A stretch of 64,000 nt of DNA, taken from positions 18,528,501 through 18,592,500 of the forward strand of contig NC_016132.3 in NCBI RefSeq assembly GCF_000005505.3, in the 5' to 3' direction. Positions 11,352 through 23,500 of this stretch are shown here, piece by piece. Source of the DNA: Brachypodium distachyon (Eukaryota; Streptophyta; Magnoliopsida; Poales; Poaceae). How positions within the stretch are numbered: the first letter of the stretch is position 1; each line of letters begins with the position of its first letter. A program made the translations under genes and the position numbers. The notes below the pieces were generated by a model, which saw only the letters and a program-made list of their open reading frames with translations, was not told where the DNA came from and did not search any database.

Positions 11352-13284
11352 TGTAGAGAAATTGAATGACGCAACACGCTTGATTGTATTGCTCAATGAG
11401 GTTTATACACACGTACATTGTTGACTCAACTGCAAACTAGCCCACTACGGCCACTACTGCTACAATTACAAGAGTAAATTTCACAAAACCACTACTTTAG
11501 GGGCTAGGGTTTCACGAAGCTACCACTCCAAGGGTTCGCATCAGTTGACCACTACTCTAGGGGTAATTATTTTCACTTTGCCCAAATTTGACCGATTAGT
11601 CTATTTAACAGTGAATCCGACAAAGCGGGCCCACATGTGAGACAATTTGTGTCCACTCCATTTTTTCAACCAGCCCCCTATATGTTTTATTTTTTCCTTT
11701 TCTCCTCTTTTCTTCTTCCCCTTCTTTTTCTCCATCGCCGGCTGGAGCATCTCGCCGAAGCAGCACGCAGCGGTGGGGAATTAGGAAAAAGGAGAAGACG
11801 TCGCATGTCTGCATGTTGCTCTCTCCAAATTGATTCATTCCCTCGCTCTAACGCTCATTAATCGTTCGTGCCAATATTTTTCCAGGCCTCAATCAATCAT
11901 GCATCCATATATTCATACAGGCAGGCAGAGCCATGCGTCTCCGGTTAGGCCAGAGATTCCGGACATAGCTCGCGTGCCGGTCGGGGGAAGAGCAGGCCGC
12001 GCGGCGGTGGGGTGCTGCAGTCGGGCGGAGCAGGCAGGCGGCGTTGGTGGGGTCCCAGAACCGGGAGCAGAAGCGGAGGGCGTTGGCGAGGTCACACAAG
12101 CCCGACGGCGGCGACCTGGGGTGCTTCCTCCACCTGTCCGCATAGACGTGCTCCGGCGGCTGCCGGTGAGCTGCTGCTCGTGGAAGACGACCTTGCACGG
12201 GGGCCATGTGGGGCGTGCGCGATCCAGGCGTGGAACTAGGCCGTGCTCCACGAGCGCGCAAAGGAGGTCCTACTGCGCGTCGGAGAGCCGCAGCGCGCGA
12301 ACAAGGCCGTGCTCTGTGTGTCGTTGTGTCCGATGCCGGCGAGCTACAGGTGGACTACCTCAGGGTGTTTGGAATTGGAACTAAGTAGCATGTGCGCATC
12401 TTCCTTCATTGGCCATGGCCGTGTTTCATTTGGTCGTGGATGCGTTGGAGCGGACTGCAGGATTCCAATCAGGAGAGCTCGCCGGTGCGGGCCGCGGGGA
12501 AGTCCATTCTTGCCCACGTCTATGAGATGGGCGGCTGCTTTGCTGTTGTTGCTGATGTGGCGGCGGCAGCGGTGTGGCCAGCACCCGCCAGCGGCGAGCG
12601 CCCGAGCCAGTTATAGTGCTTGGACTTTGACCATGTCCAGCGTGGCGTCACATTGGCCTCGAAAGGTAGTCCCTATTGTCAAATTTTGCATCAATCTGTG
12701 CTCAGTCAAGAGATTAGTGACCGGGGTGGTCATTGTCCCGAAAACTGGTGGTTATTTGTAGAAAAATAAAAAAAAGATAGTTTTGTTGGAAAGTTGCCTC
12801 AAATGTGGTGGTTTTAAGTAATTTTCTCTAGAATAACTCTAGCGGCGGCAGGGATCGCCGACGTGCCGGCGAGGTACCTCAGGGAGAGGAGACCAGGGTG
12901 GGCGGCCGTATTCATGGCAGCCGGAGCAGGTAAAGAAGAAGCTATGAGGCTGGGGAAATAAAGAAGAAGCTCAGGGGGCTGGGGAAAAAATAGATTGTAT
13001 GACGTGGATGTCAATAATAACCACATAGGACCTTACATGTGGGCCAGGTTTGTCAGATTCGCTGTCAAATAGACTAATCGGCCAAATTTGGGCAAAGTGA
13101 AAATAATTACCCCTAGAGTAGTGGTCAACTGATGCGAAATTTAATTACCCCTAGAGTAGTGAACCCCTGAAGTGGTAGCTTCATGAAGCCCTATCCCCTA
13201 GAGTAGTAGTTTTGTGGAATTTACTCCAATTACAAAGACTCAAAACTGTCAGCACATGCACTGCTACGATCGCATGCTCCAACA
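11352..13284 (-). repeat. 5' LTR of the copia element, split by a MULE
   Basis: The LTR occupies 11352-11471 and 13236-13284 (120 + 49 = 169 bp, equal to the other LTR). The gap holds a Mutator-like element plus one copy of its 9-bp target duplication. It ends CCAACA at 13284 against target site CCGAG. Confidence 0.9.
11472..13226. mobile_element. Long-TIR Mutator-like element (MULE), non-autonomous
   Basis: A 1755-bp element with ends GAGTAAATTTCACAAAACCA and, on the opposite strand from 13226, GAGTAAATTCCACAAAACTA. The inverted repeats extend inward roughly 170-200 bp, through TAGGGGTAATTATTTTCACT and CCGATTAGTCTATTT. A perfect 9-bp target duplication, CAATTACAA, lies at 11463-11471 and 13227-13235, the size expected of Mutator transposition. 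No transposase is visible. The interior (about 11640-13040) is partly GC-rich and may include captured host sequence. A second, partial MULE-type end seems to lie near 12800-12835 (GAGAAAATTACTTAAAACCA on the minus strand). Confidence 0.88.
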
Positions 13285-13478
13285 CCGAGGATGAGGTTGA
13301 CGTAGAGGAACCGGAAGATGCGGAAGAACTCGTACCCTTGCACCTCCACGCTCATCTTCTCCAGGTCCTCGAAGCTGCCATGCCGGCGGCAGGTTCCGAC
13401 GGTTCGTGTAGAGGCCGGGCTCTAGCTCGACCCTAGCGAAGTAGAGCGAGTAGGTACGCTCGCCGTTGCTGACATTAC
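13285..13478 (-). pseudogene. DUF4220/DUF594 pseudogene, 5' part
   Basis: Continuation of the pseudogene at 2339-3215 beyond the copia insertion. It matches the intact copy from the region after the target site to GERTYSLYFA (residue about 168 of the intact protein), then stops at 13478 where unrelated sequence begins. The first 167 or so codons of the gene are therefore absent. Small deletions are present, for example the loss of part of the Gly/Pro-rich linker. Confidence 0.88.
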
Positions 13479-13489
13479 AAGTGGTGTTT

Positions 13490-13685
13490 CTAAGTGTCAA
13501 GTAGTACCTACTGATGTTAAGGGGAAGATTTTTTTTTTATCATATGATTCCTCATTTATTGATACTTTTGTATGATATTTTTCAAAATCCGCTAAATGTC
13601 TTAGCGCCGCTATAGCATCGATATACCACATATAGCTTCTGGAACGGGCTGCCGCTAAATAGCTTAGCCCGCTATTTAAAACTAT
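13490..13685. repeat. Short AT-rich repeat, hAT-MITE-like
   Basis: A 200-bp stretch between the pseudogene and the intact gene with repeated GCTAAAT/GCCGCTA words (TCCGCTAAATGTCTTAGCGC, CCGCTAAATAGCTTAGC, CCGCTATTTAAAAC), a composition typical of hAT-type MITE remnants in grasses. No complete inverted repeats or target duplication could be assigned. Confidence 0.35.
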
Positions 13686-13687
13686 GA

Positions 13688-15772
13688 TTAAAACATGTTG
13701 CCCAGGCCCAAGTGATTCATCAGGAATGACACCATGGTGACGAGCTCTCCCCCATGGCTGAGCTGCTGCACATGTGTGTTACCCCTGCCCCTGCACGCTA
13801 CGAAGGTCAGCATCTCCCCCCACACCCCTGCCACCACCTGCCATCTGGTCTCCTCGTCCAGCTTGTTCAGCTCAGCCGCCAGCATGAGTGCGTCAAGCAG
13901 CACCGACCTGCTCTCGTCGGTGTCCTCCTCCTTGTCCTTAACCCCCGTCGACGGCTTCTCGACGTCCTCCGTGGCTTGGTTCACGCTGCTCAGCAGGATC
14001 CTGCAGGCCTCTTCGTCCCCAAGGAAGTGCCAGCGGCTGACGTCGATGGACTCGAAGAAGAGACGCGCCTCGGAGCAGGTGTCCCTGTACCGGATCAGCC
14101 CGATCCCGGCGACCGCCGACAGCATGTCCGACTGCTTGATGAGCAAGTAGAGCATATACTCAGACAAGCACCTGCTGATCCTCTTCCTGTCGACGAGCCT
14201 CTCCCTCGCCGTCGTTGTGGACGAGTGTGTTATAACGGCAGCACGATCTTCTGCCAAGCACAAGTGAGTGGCGACGTGCCACAGCAGCACGGACTCATCG
14301 AAGTCTCTGGAGACGCTGTTCCGGATGATCATGCTGCCTTGCTCCCCCAGCTTTCGATCAATGATTCCCGTGCCACGGAGCTCGCACGCCTTCCTGATTT
14401 CCTCCACGCTCCCGAATTTGGAGGCCATCTCCTTTAGTCTCCTGAAGACGAAATCGAAGATGTACTTTTGCCCTCCGTTGCTGCTGCAGCTGAGGGGTTC
14501 CCGCTTGACGAAGATGAAGTCTTCGATTATTACCCTGACCCTTAGAAGGTCAGCGGCATTGACGACTCGCCGCAGCAGTCTCGGGCTGAGGAAGCCTCTG
14601 CCTTTCTCGGGTCTGCCGAGGCTGTAGCTGATGAGGTTCATCTGCGTGATCGTCTCCGACCACCGTCTCCGTGGCCGCCACAGCCGCCTCGCAGCACCCA
14701 CCAGCCAAGCGAAGCGGCCGGAGCCCTCGAGGAAGACCATCGTCCAGTTCGAGGCGACGAGCATGGCCAGGGCGGCCGCGTCGAGAAGCACGGCGCCGAC
14801 GAGGAGCGCGTAGGTGATGCCAACGTCGACGGGAAGAATAACGCCCCTCTTGTCGATGCGGACGAAGAGCAGGAGCGAGGCGGCAAGGCAGCAGGAGCAG
14901 AGGAAGCGGAGAGCGTAGCCGGTCCTGGTGTGGATGACCGGGGCCTTGGTGTACTTGACGTCGTACAGGAAATGGAGCTCCGCCTCCACGACCTCGAACG
15001 CCTCGCGGCTGTCGGCGCGCGACAGGAAGAAGGCGTGGCTGATCCTCCGCTCGCTGACGAAGCTGAGGATGAGGTTGACGTAGAGGAACCGGAAGATGCG
15101 GAAGAACTCGTACCCTTGTGCCTCCACGCTCATCTTGTCCAGGTCCTCGAAGCTGCCGTGCCGGCGGCGGGTTCCCTGCGGGCCGCCGAAGATGTCGATC
15201 CGACGGTTCGCGTACTCCGGGCCGGGGTCTGGCTCGACGCTGGCGAAGTAGAGCGAGTAGGTACGCTCGCCGTACTTGACGATCCCCACGACGAACATCA
15301 ACACGGTGGCCAGGATCATGGGGTTGCCGCGCAGGGCGCAGAAGAAGATGATCGCCGCCGCTGTTAGCTCGAACAGGAGCCCGACGAGGTGGCGGATCCA
15401 GAGCTCGTTGTCCGCGAGGGAGTAAGAGGTGATGGTGTCTGGCCCGCCCAGGTGGAGCAGCAAGAAGGGCGCCCAGAAAGCGAAGATGATGGGGCTTGTT
15501 GTGCCACTTTCCACGGAGGTCTCGCCGACAGCGGTGGAGCTCCCGCCGCCGATGTTGCCCAAGTTGTTGAGCAGGAGCCCGAGGGCGAGGTCGGCGACCC
15601 AGTCGGCGAGAAGGTAGCAGGACCAGACGATGAAACGCGGGACTGAGGAAGAGGAGCGCCTGCGGACGGGGGCCACGAAGATGAGGAGCACCTGCAGGAG
15701 AAGGCTGATCAGCACTGCCAGACGGATCTCCCAGTTGCTGTCTTGTTGCGGCACCGGAGGACTGAAACCCAT
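13688..15772 (-). CDS. DUF4220/DUF594 membrane protein (694 aa), intact
   Basis: An uninterrupted 694-residue frame. The N-terminal half holds several hydrophobic segments at about residues 17-37, 46-70, 95-108, 128-147 and 152-166, with two more at about 295-312 and 323-348, matching the DUF4220 membrane domain. The C-terminus (about 635-694: WQVVAGVWGEMLTFVACRG, then LSHGGELVTMVSFLMNHLG) is the DUF594 domain that follows DUF4220 in this large, often clustered grass family. The start MGFSPPVPQQDSNWEIRLAV precedes the first membrane segment by about 16 residues, as is usual. No intron is needed. Biochemical role unknown; family members are predicted integral membrane proteins. A broken paralogue lies immediately to the left, so this is a local duplication cluster. 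Confidence 0.9.
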   Translation of the reverse strand: MGFSPPVPQQDSNWEIRLAVLISLLLQVLLIFVAPVRRRSSSSVPRFIVWSCYLLADWVADLALGLLLNNLGNIGGGSSTAVGETSVESGTTSPIIFAFWAPFLLLHLGGPDTITSYSLADNELWIRHLVGLLFELTAAAIIFFCALRGNPMILATVLMFVVGIVKYGERTYSLYFASVEPDPGPEYANRRIDIFGGPQGTRRRHGSFEDLDKMSVEAQGYEFFRIFRFLYVNLILSFVSERRISHAFFLSRADSREAFEVVEAELHFLYDVKYTKAPVIHTRTGYALRFLCSCCLAASLLLFVRIDKRGVILPVDVGITYALLVGAVLLDAAALAMLVASNWTMVFLEGSGRFAWLVGAARRLWRPRRRWSETITQMNLISYSLGRPEKGRGFLSPRLLRRVVNAADLLRVRVIIEDFIFVKREPLSCSSNGGQKYIFDFVFRRLKEMASKFGSVEEIRKACELRGTGIIDRKLGEQGSMIIRNSVSRDFDESVLLWHVATHLCLAEDRAAVITHSSTTTARERLVDRKRISRCLSEYMLYLLIKQSDMLSAVAGIGLIRYRDTCSEARLFFESIDVSRWHFLGDEEACRILLSSVNQATEDVEKPSTGVKDKEEDTDESRSVLLDALMLAAELNKLDEETRWQVVAGVWGEMLTFVACRGRGNTHVQQLSHGGELVTMVSFLMNHLGLGNMF

Positions 15773-17572
15773 TTGCTGAAAAATGAAGCGATTTTTTCAT
15801 TAGCATGCGCATGAATCACTTCTTTTTTGTTTGCGAAATTGCAAGAAATGAGAATCAGTGAGCCCTAGAAAAGCAGAGCTGTTAATGTTTTACCCCTACA
15901 AATTGCAAAAGGCTATCCACGAATACTAACAAGACCTTCGTTTCTTCTTTTGAGACACCCACTTCAGTGCGTCGGGCAGGGGAAACAAATATATATGCGT
16001 CCTGGCTATTTATGGAGCTATCAGGATGACGAAATATGGAGCTACCCAAATGAATTCAACCGTCGGTACTTATATTGACTCTGATCAGGGAGCACGGGCT
16101 GGCTTTTGGGTACTGTATATGCAAATATATGTTGCTAGGATAAGGGGAAACGAATATGCGTGCTCTTGAGTACACGAAAAGGATAAAGTGAAAGAAGCTC
16201 CAAACTGAAACTGCCAAAAAAAGAAGAAGAAAAGTAAAAGGTGACAGCAATGTACTTTGATACAATAAGACAAGAAAGTGCTGCTGTAAAAATATATCAA
16301 AAAAGTGCTAAGATTTTCATTATTCTTTCCTATGCCACGTCATAAGCAAATAGGAGAAAAGTGTGTCCATGTACCGAGCCATCAGCCACGTGTAAATAAA
16401 TATTAACCATACAAATGCATAATTCCCTTCTAATGTTAACATTGGCATCTCTCCACTCCCACATGTCAGGGTTCTTGTCAAACGAGTTAATCTATGAGAT
16501 TTGAGGTATCTTAAAAAGCCGGTCCCAAAAAGTATGGTTCTATGACCAATTAATGTTAGCAATGGTTCCATGAAACCGTATCAAGCAAAACTGTCGTTTT
16601 ATGAAGTTTACTTTTTTTTCTAATTCGAAAGACGTCAATGGCACGGGTCACCAAATCATGCGTGCAGATACATTACAAAAAAATGGACCTTAAAACGGAT
16701 CACTGGATTTGCCAGAGCAATTTGTTTGGTACACAATCTCTCGTTCAGATAAATTCCCAGATCCATAACATCAAACACAATACTAATCACAGCTTAGTAC
16801 AATTTACGCACGAATAAAGATGCAGAGCCTACTACCCGCAAAAAAGAAGATGCAGAGCCTGCAAATCACCATGAATGCCAATATTGCTTCAAGGAGTTCT
16901 TGAAGTGCCATCTAAACAATTATCAGTCACTAGAGTTACAAAACTGTACTTTCAGATTTCAAGACGCAAGAGAAGGCATCAAAGCTATATGTCCGGTGGA
17001 AGCTATGTACCAAAATAAAAATCCATGTACAGTCATAACTCGTCCCGTATTAACTGACTTTTTATTACATGTATCTAGACCCTATTTAAACATAGATACA
17101 TTTATATTTGGCCAGTTAATATGAGACGGAGGGAGTACTTTCTCTAATCCATAATAAGTGTCGTTGATTTAGTAGAACTTTATACATTATGGATCGGAGG
17201 GAGTAATACACAGGCGGCCTAACCTAATGCTTCCCTGTTTCCAGTCACCGATGCTTCACTGTCTGAACTTATCTGATCATCTTGGCACTTTCCACGGTCG
17301 ATGCTGAATCTCATACCATATATTTTGGCGATAACTCTGACACGCTTCAGTATAATCGTGATAGCTGATTTCTGAGGCTATGCTCAACAAAACTATATTG
17401 GCTTAGGTACATTCCGTTGTGATGGATTGGGTTGCCACAGTTTGTTTTACAAAACCACTGATGGAGAGGCTCTGACAGAGAATACAAAGTCCTTAACACA
17501 GTGAAAGAACACAAGAGCTTATGGGTGGGGGCTGTCACCGTGGAAACAGCAGAATTTGTGTGCTCCGTGAAA
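15773..17572. other. Intergenic sequence between DUF4220 gene and Ca2+-ATPase gene
   Basis: AT-rich, no gene supported. It should contain the DUF4220 promoter (right of 15772) and the 3' untranslated region of the Ca2+-ATPase (left of 17573). Two MITE-like segments lie at 17037-17206. Nothing else was recognised. Confidence 0.5.
17037..17206. repeat. Two adjacent Stowaway-like MITEs
   Basis: The first (about 17037-17137) runs from CTCGTCCCGTATTAACTGAC to GAGACGGAGGGAG. The second (about 17137-17206) runs from CTAATCCATAATAAGTGTCG to ATGGATCGGAGGGAG. Both end in the GGAGGGAGTA motif of grass Stowaway elements next to TA. Confidence 0.7.
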
Positions 17573-20500
17573 CTACAGAGTTTCTGGGCCTTCAGGAATC
17601 AGTTCATACCCACGGGGCTTGATATCTCTCTTCCCATTTTCAACAGGAATGCATTTGAGGATCACGGAGATGATCATACTAATCGAGCCAAGAACGATAC
17701 TGAACAACCATAATTCCGAACTCAATGGCACAGTGTTTGCAAAAGTACAAAGAAGTTCCACTATGAGCACTTGGAATATAACTGTAGCCGACAATATACC
17801 AACAAAGATCCAATTTCTGAATATCCCTCGGAAGACATTAATCTTGTCCATTTCCCTACTATTTATTTCATTGAAAACCTGGAAGGATGGCAGCATATTA
17901 AATGCAAATTCTTGTTAAAATGATGCACCTTCCTATGGTTTCACTGGAAATCACATTTCTAGTGTGGTTGTATTTTGTATGAGTATTTTGTCCTTCAGTG
18001 CAACAGGATCATTGTATCAACTCAAGTAATTCAAATATGATTTGAGAAAACTTTCGATTGTTGTTAAACCTTTTAATTCTGTTGGATCATTATTTTGACG
18101 GATAACAGAAAGAAACAGACTGATTACAGAACAACTGTTTTCTTGGTGATTTACTGAGAATTTAGGGTAATGCTGAGGCCATGAGGGAGTCCATTACAAA
18201 TCAGAAATTTAAATCACAGATATAGATGAGTTGCTACAAAGTGAACACGACCTAGCAAGAAAACTGATTAAAATTGTGTCAATAGTTACCGGCACAAGTA
18301 ATAAGCTTTTACAAATTTAAAATGACCTTACAGCTCGTTTAGCACCCATCATTTGAGCATAAAATTGTAGAATTCATTTTGAATTCAAAAAAACAACTTG
18401 TTTGGTTGGCACGGAATTAGCTACAGGAATTCAATCTCAAATTCCATGGAATCACCCTATAACTCTAACTAGTCTCAATTCCTCTCCAAAAGCCATCATT
18501 TTCCTAAAATTGTCTCTCACTCTTCAATTCTATGTGGTAGATAAACATGATTTTTCAACCCGGAATTCAAATTCAACCAAATGAAATCCTATTAAAAATT
18601 GGATTTCATTTCATTTTGATCAAATGAAATGAATTCTTGGTTGCCAAACGAGCAGTTAGAGAAGAGTGGCGATGAATGAACATATTAGTAAGAAAAGCCT
18701 GAATTATAGATGAACATCCATTGGACATTTGTTGGGCTCCTACAAACTGAAATGAATAATGCAACTGCTTATGCTATATAAACTAAAATCAAAGGTTCCA
18801 AGAAAATGCCTCTATTTAAAATCAAAAGAGTTCATTGAAACGTATTAATTAAGCCATTAATTAAGTATGAAAACCTACTGTTGATACGAACACCGAGTCA
18901 TGTTTTTGAAGGGACCCACAAATGCTCGGACATATAAAGAGATAACAATGGTTTCAAAGTTAAATACTGTGAATGTGATCTTGCCCAAGGAAACATCAAA
19001 TAATTTGTAATCTAGTGAGTGTAATGTAAATTAGGACTTGTACATAAGGATGTGGGATGACTTTCAGACTTGTTGAACAAAATGAGTACGGTTGTGTGTA
19101 AAACTAACTTGCAGTACACATACCTGGCAAAAGACAAAAGAGTTGAATATGAGAGTGTTGATGGTCCTATCAGCAGTAGGACCTTCAATATTTAAGAGTC
19201 TCTTCCCAGCAAACATGAGAGTACCCAATACAAGGAGCTGATACAAAGCCTGGCCAAGAATATTTCTCCACATAACCTTAGTGATGAAACTATCTCCCCG
19301 CCTTACAGGCAGCCGTTTCATCATCTCATCATTTGGCGGCTCCGTGGCCAAGGCCAAGGCTCCCAATGTATCCATGATCATATTAACCCATAGCAACTGG
19401 ACAGCAGTAAGCGGTGCAGTCCCTACAAGTGAATTCAAAGTGGATAATATATATGAGATGATTCTAAAAAGGTTCATAAAAGAGGAGATTGATCATGGTA
19501 CACATTAATTTCATTCTGAATAAGATGCACACAATTTTTCTTCTAGAAAACAAGATGTACATAAAATTCAAAGAAATCATATTAAATCAAAAACACTAGA
19601 GTAGTAGCAACTGCGCAAATACCTGTGACACATGCGGAGACAAAATTCACTATCAGAGCCACTATATTAACTGTAAGTTGGAATTGGACAAACTTCTGAA
19701 TGTTCAAGTAAACCGCACGACCCCACCTAGCAACATTTACAATAGTTTTGAAATTGTCATCCATTATTATAACGTCGGCGTTCTCTTTTGCCACCTGGAT
19801 CAAGATAAAAGGTTAAATACCAGCATCATAACAAACATCTCATGCACAAAAAGTTAAACAGGACTGTAAAATGAAAACTATAAGGGCAGAAACTGACATC
19901 ACACAGAAGAAATGAGAGGTGATTTTTGCCACTGACGAGTGAGAACACAATTTTGAATTGCATACTTGTGCATCCCAAAATAATCTAAAACATTCATAGA
20001 TAGACAAGATGCTATCAACGACCCATAAAAGGAATGCCAATATTAGTTATCTGGTGCATAATGATTGCAAGGTTGCCTTACTCTGTTGAAAAATTGAAAT
20101 ATCAGGGGTATCTAAGCTGGCTCCCATACATATCAAAGATTACTACTCCCTCCGGCCGGAATTACATGTCGCATATTTAGTACAACGAATTACATGTCTC
20201 AGATTTAGTACAAAGTTGTCCTAAATATGTGACACGTAATTCCGGCCGGAGGGAGTAACATAATTTATGAAATGTTAACATGACATGGAAGGACATAAAA
20301 AGAAATCTTATAGAAAACTGGGAGAGAGTTTCAAAGTACATCTTACGGCAGAAAACATTCAAACTGAAGTAACTGAACTAGTATTTTTTTTTAACACATT
20401 ACTGAACATATGATGATAATGGAAGCAGAAATGTCAAGAAGTACCTCAGTGCCAGCAATACCCATTGCCAGTCCAATGTCTGATTCACACAGTGCCGGGG

Positions 20501-23500
20501 CATCATTGGTTCCATCACCAGTAACTGCAACAACCTCTTGATACATGCTTTTCAGGCTTGTTACCAGTTTGTATTTGTCCATAGGCAAGGAGCGGGCCAT
20601 TACCTGAACTTCGGAAGTAGATTTAAATAACATTTGAAATTTGAATCGATACAACAATTAGTGAAGGCAAACGAGTTAAGTAAAAGTAAACCTGAATCTT
20701 TGGCAGGAGCTCCTTCAGTTCATCTGAGCTCTTATCGTGGATCTCTCTTCCTTCTATTGCTATTCCATCCTCAGTTAATATTCCACATTCCTTGGCAATG
20801 GCTTTAGCGGTGTTAATGTTGTCCCCTGTCACCATTCTCACCGTAATACCAGCAGCCATGCAGGTCATCACTGCATCCCTGACACCAGGGCGAACTGGGT
20901 CCTTTATTCCAAAAAGTGCTATTAGTGTGTAACCATTATCTGGTATAGTTTGCTCTTCAGAAATTTCATCAAGATCCTTAAATGAGATGCAAAGTGTTCT
21001 CAGTGCCTTAGAAGCAAACGAATTGATAATATCTAAGACATTTTGCTTTTGAGTTTCTGACAGTGGCACTCTATTTCCTTCGCCATTGAGGACAGCATCA
21101 CAATTTTCTAGAATAATTTCTGGCGCACCTTTACAGAAAGATCGGAGGCCTCCATTTGGTAACTGTATTATCACAGACATATTTTTCTTGACTGAATTAA
21201 AAGGCTCTACTCTTACTCTCCTGAGCTTATTGTATTCAACAAAGCGATCTCCTTCCAAGGTCAAGCCAAACTCCAACAATGCTGCTTCAGTTGGTGTGCC
21301 CAAGATGGTGTTTTTGCCGTCATCTCCTTTCACCACCTCGGATCCAGTGTTCACAAATATGCCTTGCATAAGTATTTCCACGACTCCTCCTGAAATTGCA
21401 GATTTTAGCTCAGTGATGTTTCTGTCCCCATTAACAGACTTGGATACATCACTGATCCAAATCTTATCAACGATCATGTGGTTGGTTGTCAAAGTTCCGG
21501 TCTTATCAGTGCAAATACAACTGGCTGAACCCATGGTTTCACATGCTGCGAGATGCCTGACTAATGCTTTGTCATTCATCAACTTCTTCATGGCAAATGC
21601 AAGACTAAGGGTCACAGCCAACGGTAGACCCTCAGGAACTGCGACGACAATGATGGTCACTGCAATAGCAAAGTAGTTGACTATTGTCAACATGTCATTC
21701 GCCGACCAACTCAGCAAACCAACATGCATTCCCTTGTCAACCAAGAACCTTGTTAGAAGTACTACAAACGTGAGAATAGCAAACACAAGACCAATCTGCC
21801 CTATGATTGTAGCCACACCGTTGAGCTTAACTTGCAAAGGAGTTTCATCAACTCCATCTTCATTAAGAGTGCCCATGATTTTTCCCCACTCGGTACGCGA
21901 ACCGACGGCAGTGACTAGCATCTTAGCTGTCCCATCTACCACTTTACTCCCAGCATGGAGAAAAGGTTTTTCTTCAGAAACTTGAACTGGCTCACTCTCA
22001 CCTGACAAGCTAGATTCATCTATCAGTAGGCTGTAGCCAGATATAAACAAGCCATCCGCAGGAACCACATCACCTATCGAAAGATGTAAGATATCACCGA
22101 CTACCAAGTCATGAATTAAAACCTTCTTGGTTTTCTTATCTCTAGTGACAAGAACATATATCTTCTGCTTTTCATGGTCCAGTTCCATGAACTTTCTTGA
22201 CTGCTTGTAATCACTGGATGCAGTAACAAGTACCACCAGTAAAATGCTGAATATTATGCCAAGACCATCGTATATACCCTTTGGCCACCCCTCGGTGGCT
22301 AGGCCAACCACTAGAGAAACCAGAGCACACACCACCAGAATAATCAAAGTCAGGTCATGTAATGCATCCCATACAAACATCCAGAAGCTTCTAGGGGGCT
22401 TCTCAGCATGTTCGTTAGTGCCATAAAGTTTCTGCCTGGTTGCTATTTCAGTTTCCTTGACACCATCCTCCAAAGAAGCTTTGATTTTCCTAGATATTCC
22501 ATTGGTTCCACCATGCACCTTGAGGATCCTTGGATCTTCATGCATGCCAGTAATTGCTGCCAGTTCATCTGGGTTGATGCAAAATCCTTCCTCGGTAAGC
22601 TCATGTGTTAAGTGGTGTTTTATGCCTGCATAGTTAAAAAGACAGAAGTGATATACAACAGGATAGTGATGATCATATCAGAAAAGCCATATAGGAATAT
22701 AACTAGTTGATGAGGCCAAACCATCGATAAATTGCAGCGCTGCCCTGTGCACGTTAATTACAACCTGAACTTTTCCCTGCTCAAGGAAAACAAGCACCTC
22801 TAATTAAGGCAACGAAATAAACATTGAATTCTGATGTAAAAAATAAAGCATATAATTTCAATTTGGACCACCTATTTGTAGAAAGCTGACAGTTTGCACC
22901 ACATTTTATTTTTGCAGCGGGTCTACCAAGGCGAACCCACTTTTTTTTTGCTCATGCGGCGCAACGGCGTGGGTAATGCCTCTTTATAACCTGGCTAGCC
23001 CGAACCATGCCAGCCGCTCATTGGTTCTAGTCACTCGCATCTTGCTTACGGTTAGGGATTAGGAAGGGAGTGGTGAAGAGGGGACGGCGTATGCGGAGAG
23101 CCTGTGTCACCTCTTCTTTCACTCCCTTCGATTCCGATTGGTAGCGCACAGGAGCAGAGTGCGATGCGAGGCCAGCTCCCAAAAACAAATTTGGTACAAA
23201 TCAGAATCACAGATCCAAAATGTGGTGCCAATTGTCAACTCACAACAAATATGTGGTCCAAATTGGAATTAGCTCAAAATAAAGTAACACACATTCTTTT
23301 TGCAATTTGATTTTAGTAACCAAGTAGTCTTCAAAGTATAGCCACCTAAATCATCACCACTACCACCTAAGTTACCATGACCGAGCATGTCAAATTGCAT
23401 CGCCCAATTTTTTGCTTGCACCACTTGGGCTGTTGGGCAAGGAACCTACTGCATATGGTTGTACCACTGTAATTAATTTAGTTCACTCTATTTTATAGGG

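Larger units (their letters stand above)
3216..13284 (-). mobile_element. Ty1/copia LTR retrotransposon, minus strand, with nested insertions
   Basis: A copia-type element inserted in the DUF4220 pseudogene. The LTRs are 169 bp (TGTAGAG...CCAACA) at 3216-3384 and 11352-11471 plus 13236-13284, the latter split by a Mutator-like element. Target duplication is CTGAG at 3211-3215 and CCGAG at 13285-13289, one mismatch. Next to the right LTR, 11343-11351 reads TGGTATCAG on the minus strand, the initiator-Met tRNA primer site; a purine-rich GGGGCGGAG lies beside the left LTR. Coding order on the minus strand is gag, protease, integrase, RT, RNase H, the copia order. Without the LINE and MULE the element is about 4.6 kb. 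Short LTRs and the primer site suit the Ale/Retrofit lineage (inference). The LTRs differ at about four sites by eye. Confidence 0.93.

Noticed and set aside
14550..15812. Minus-strand open frame of 420 codons
   Set aside because: Out-of-phase shadow of the intact DUF4220/DUF594 gene; Arg/Pro-rich composition typical of shifted GC-rich codons.
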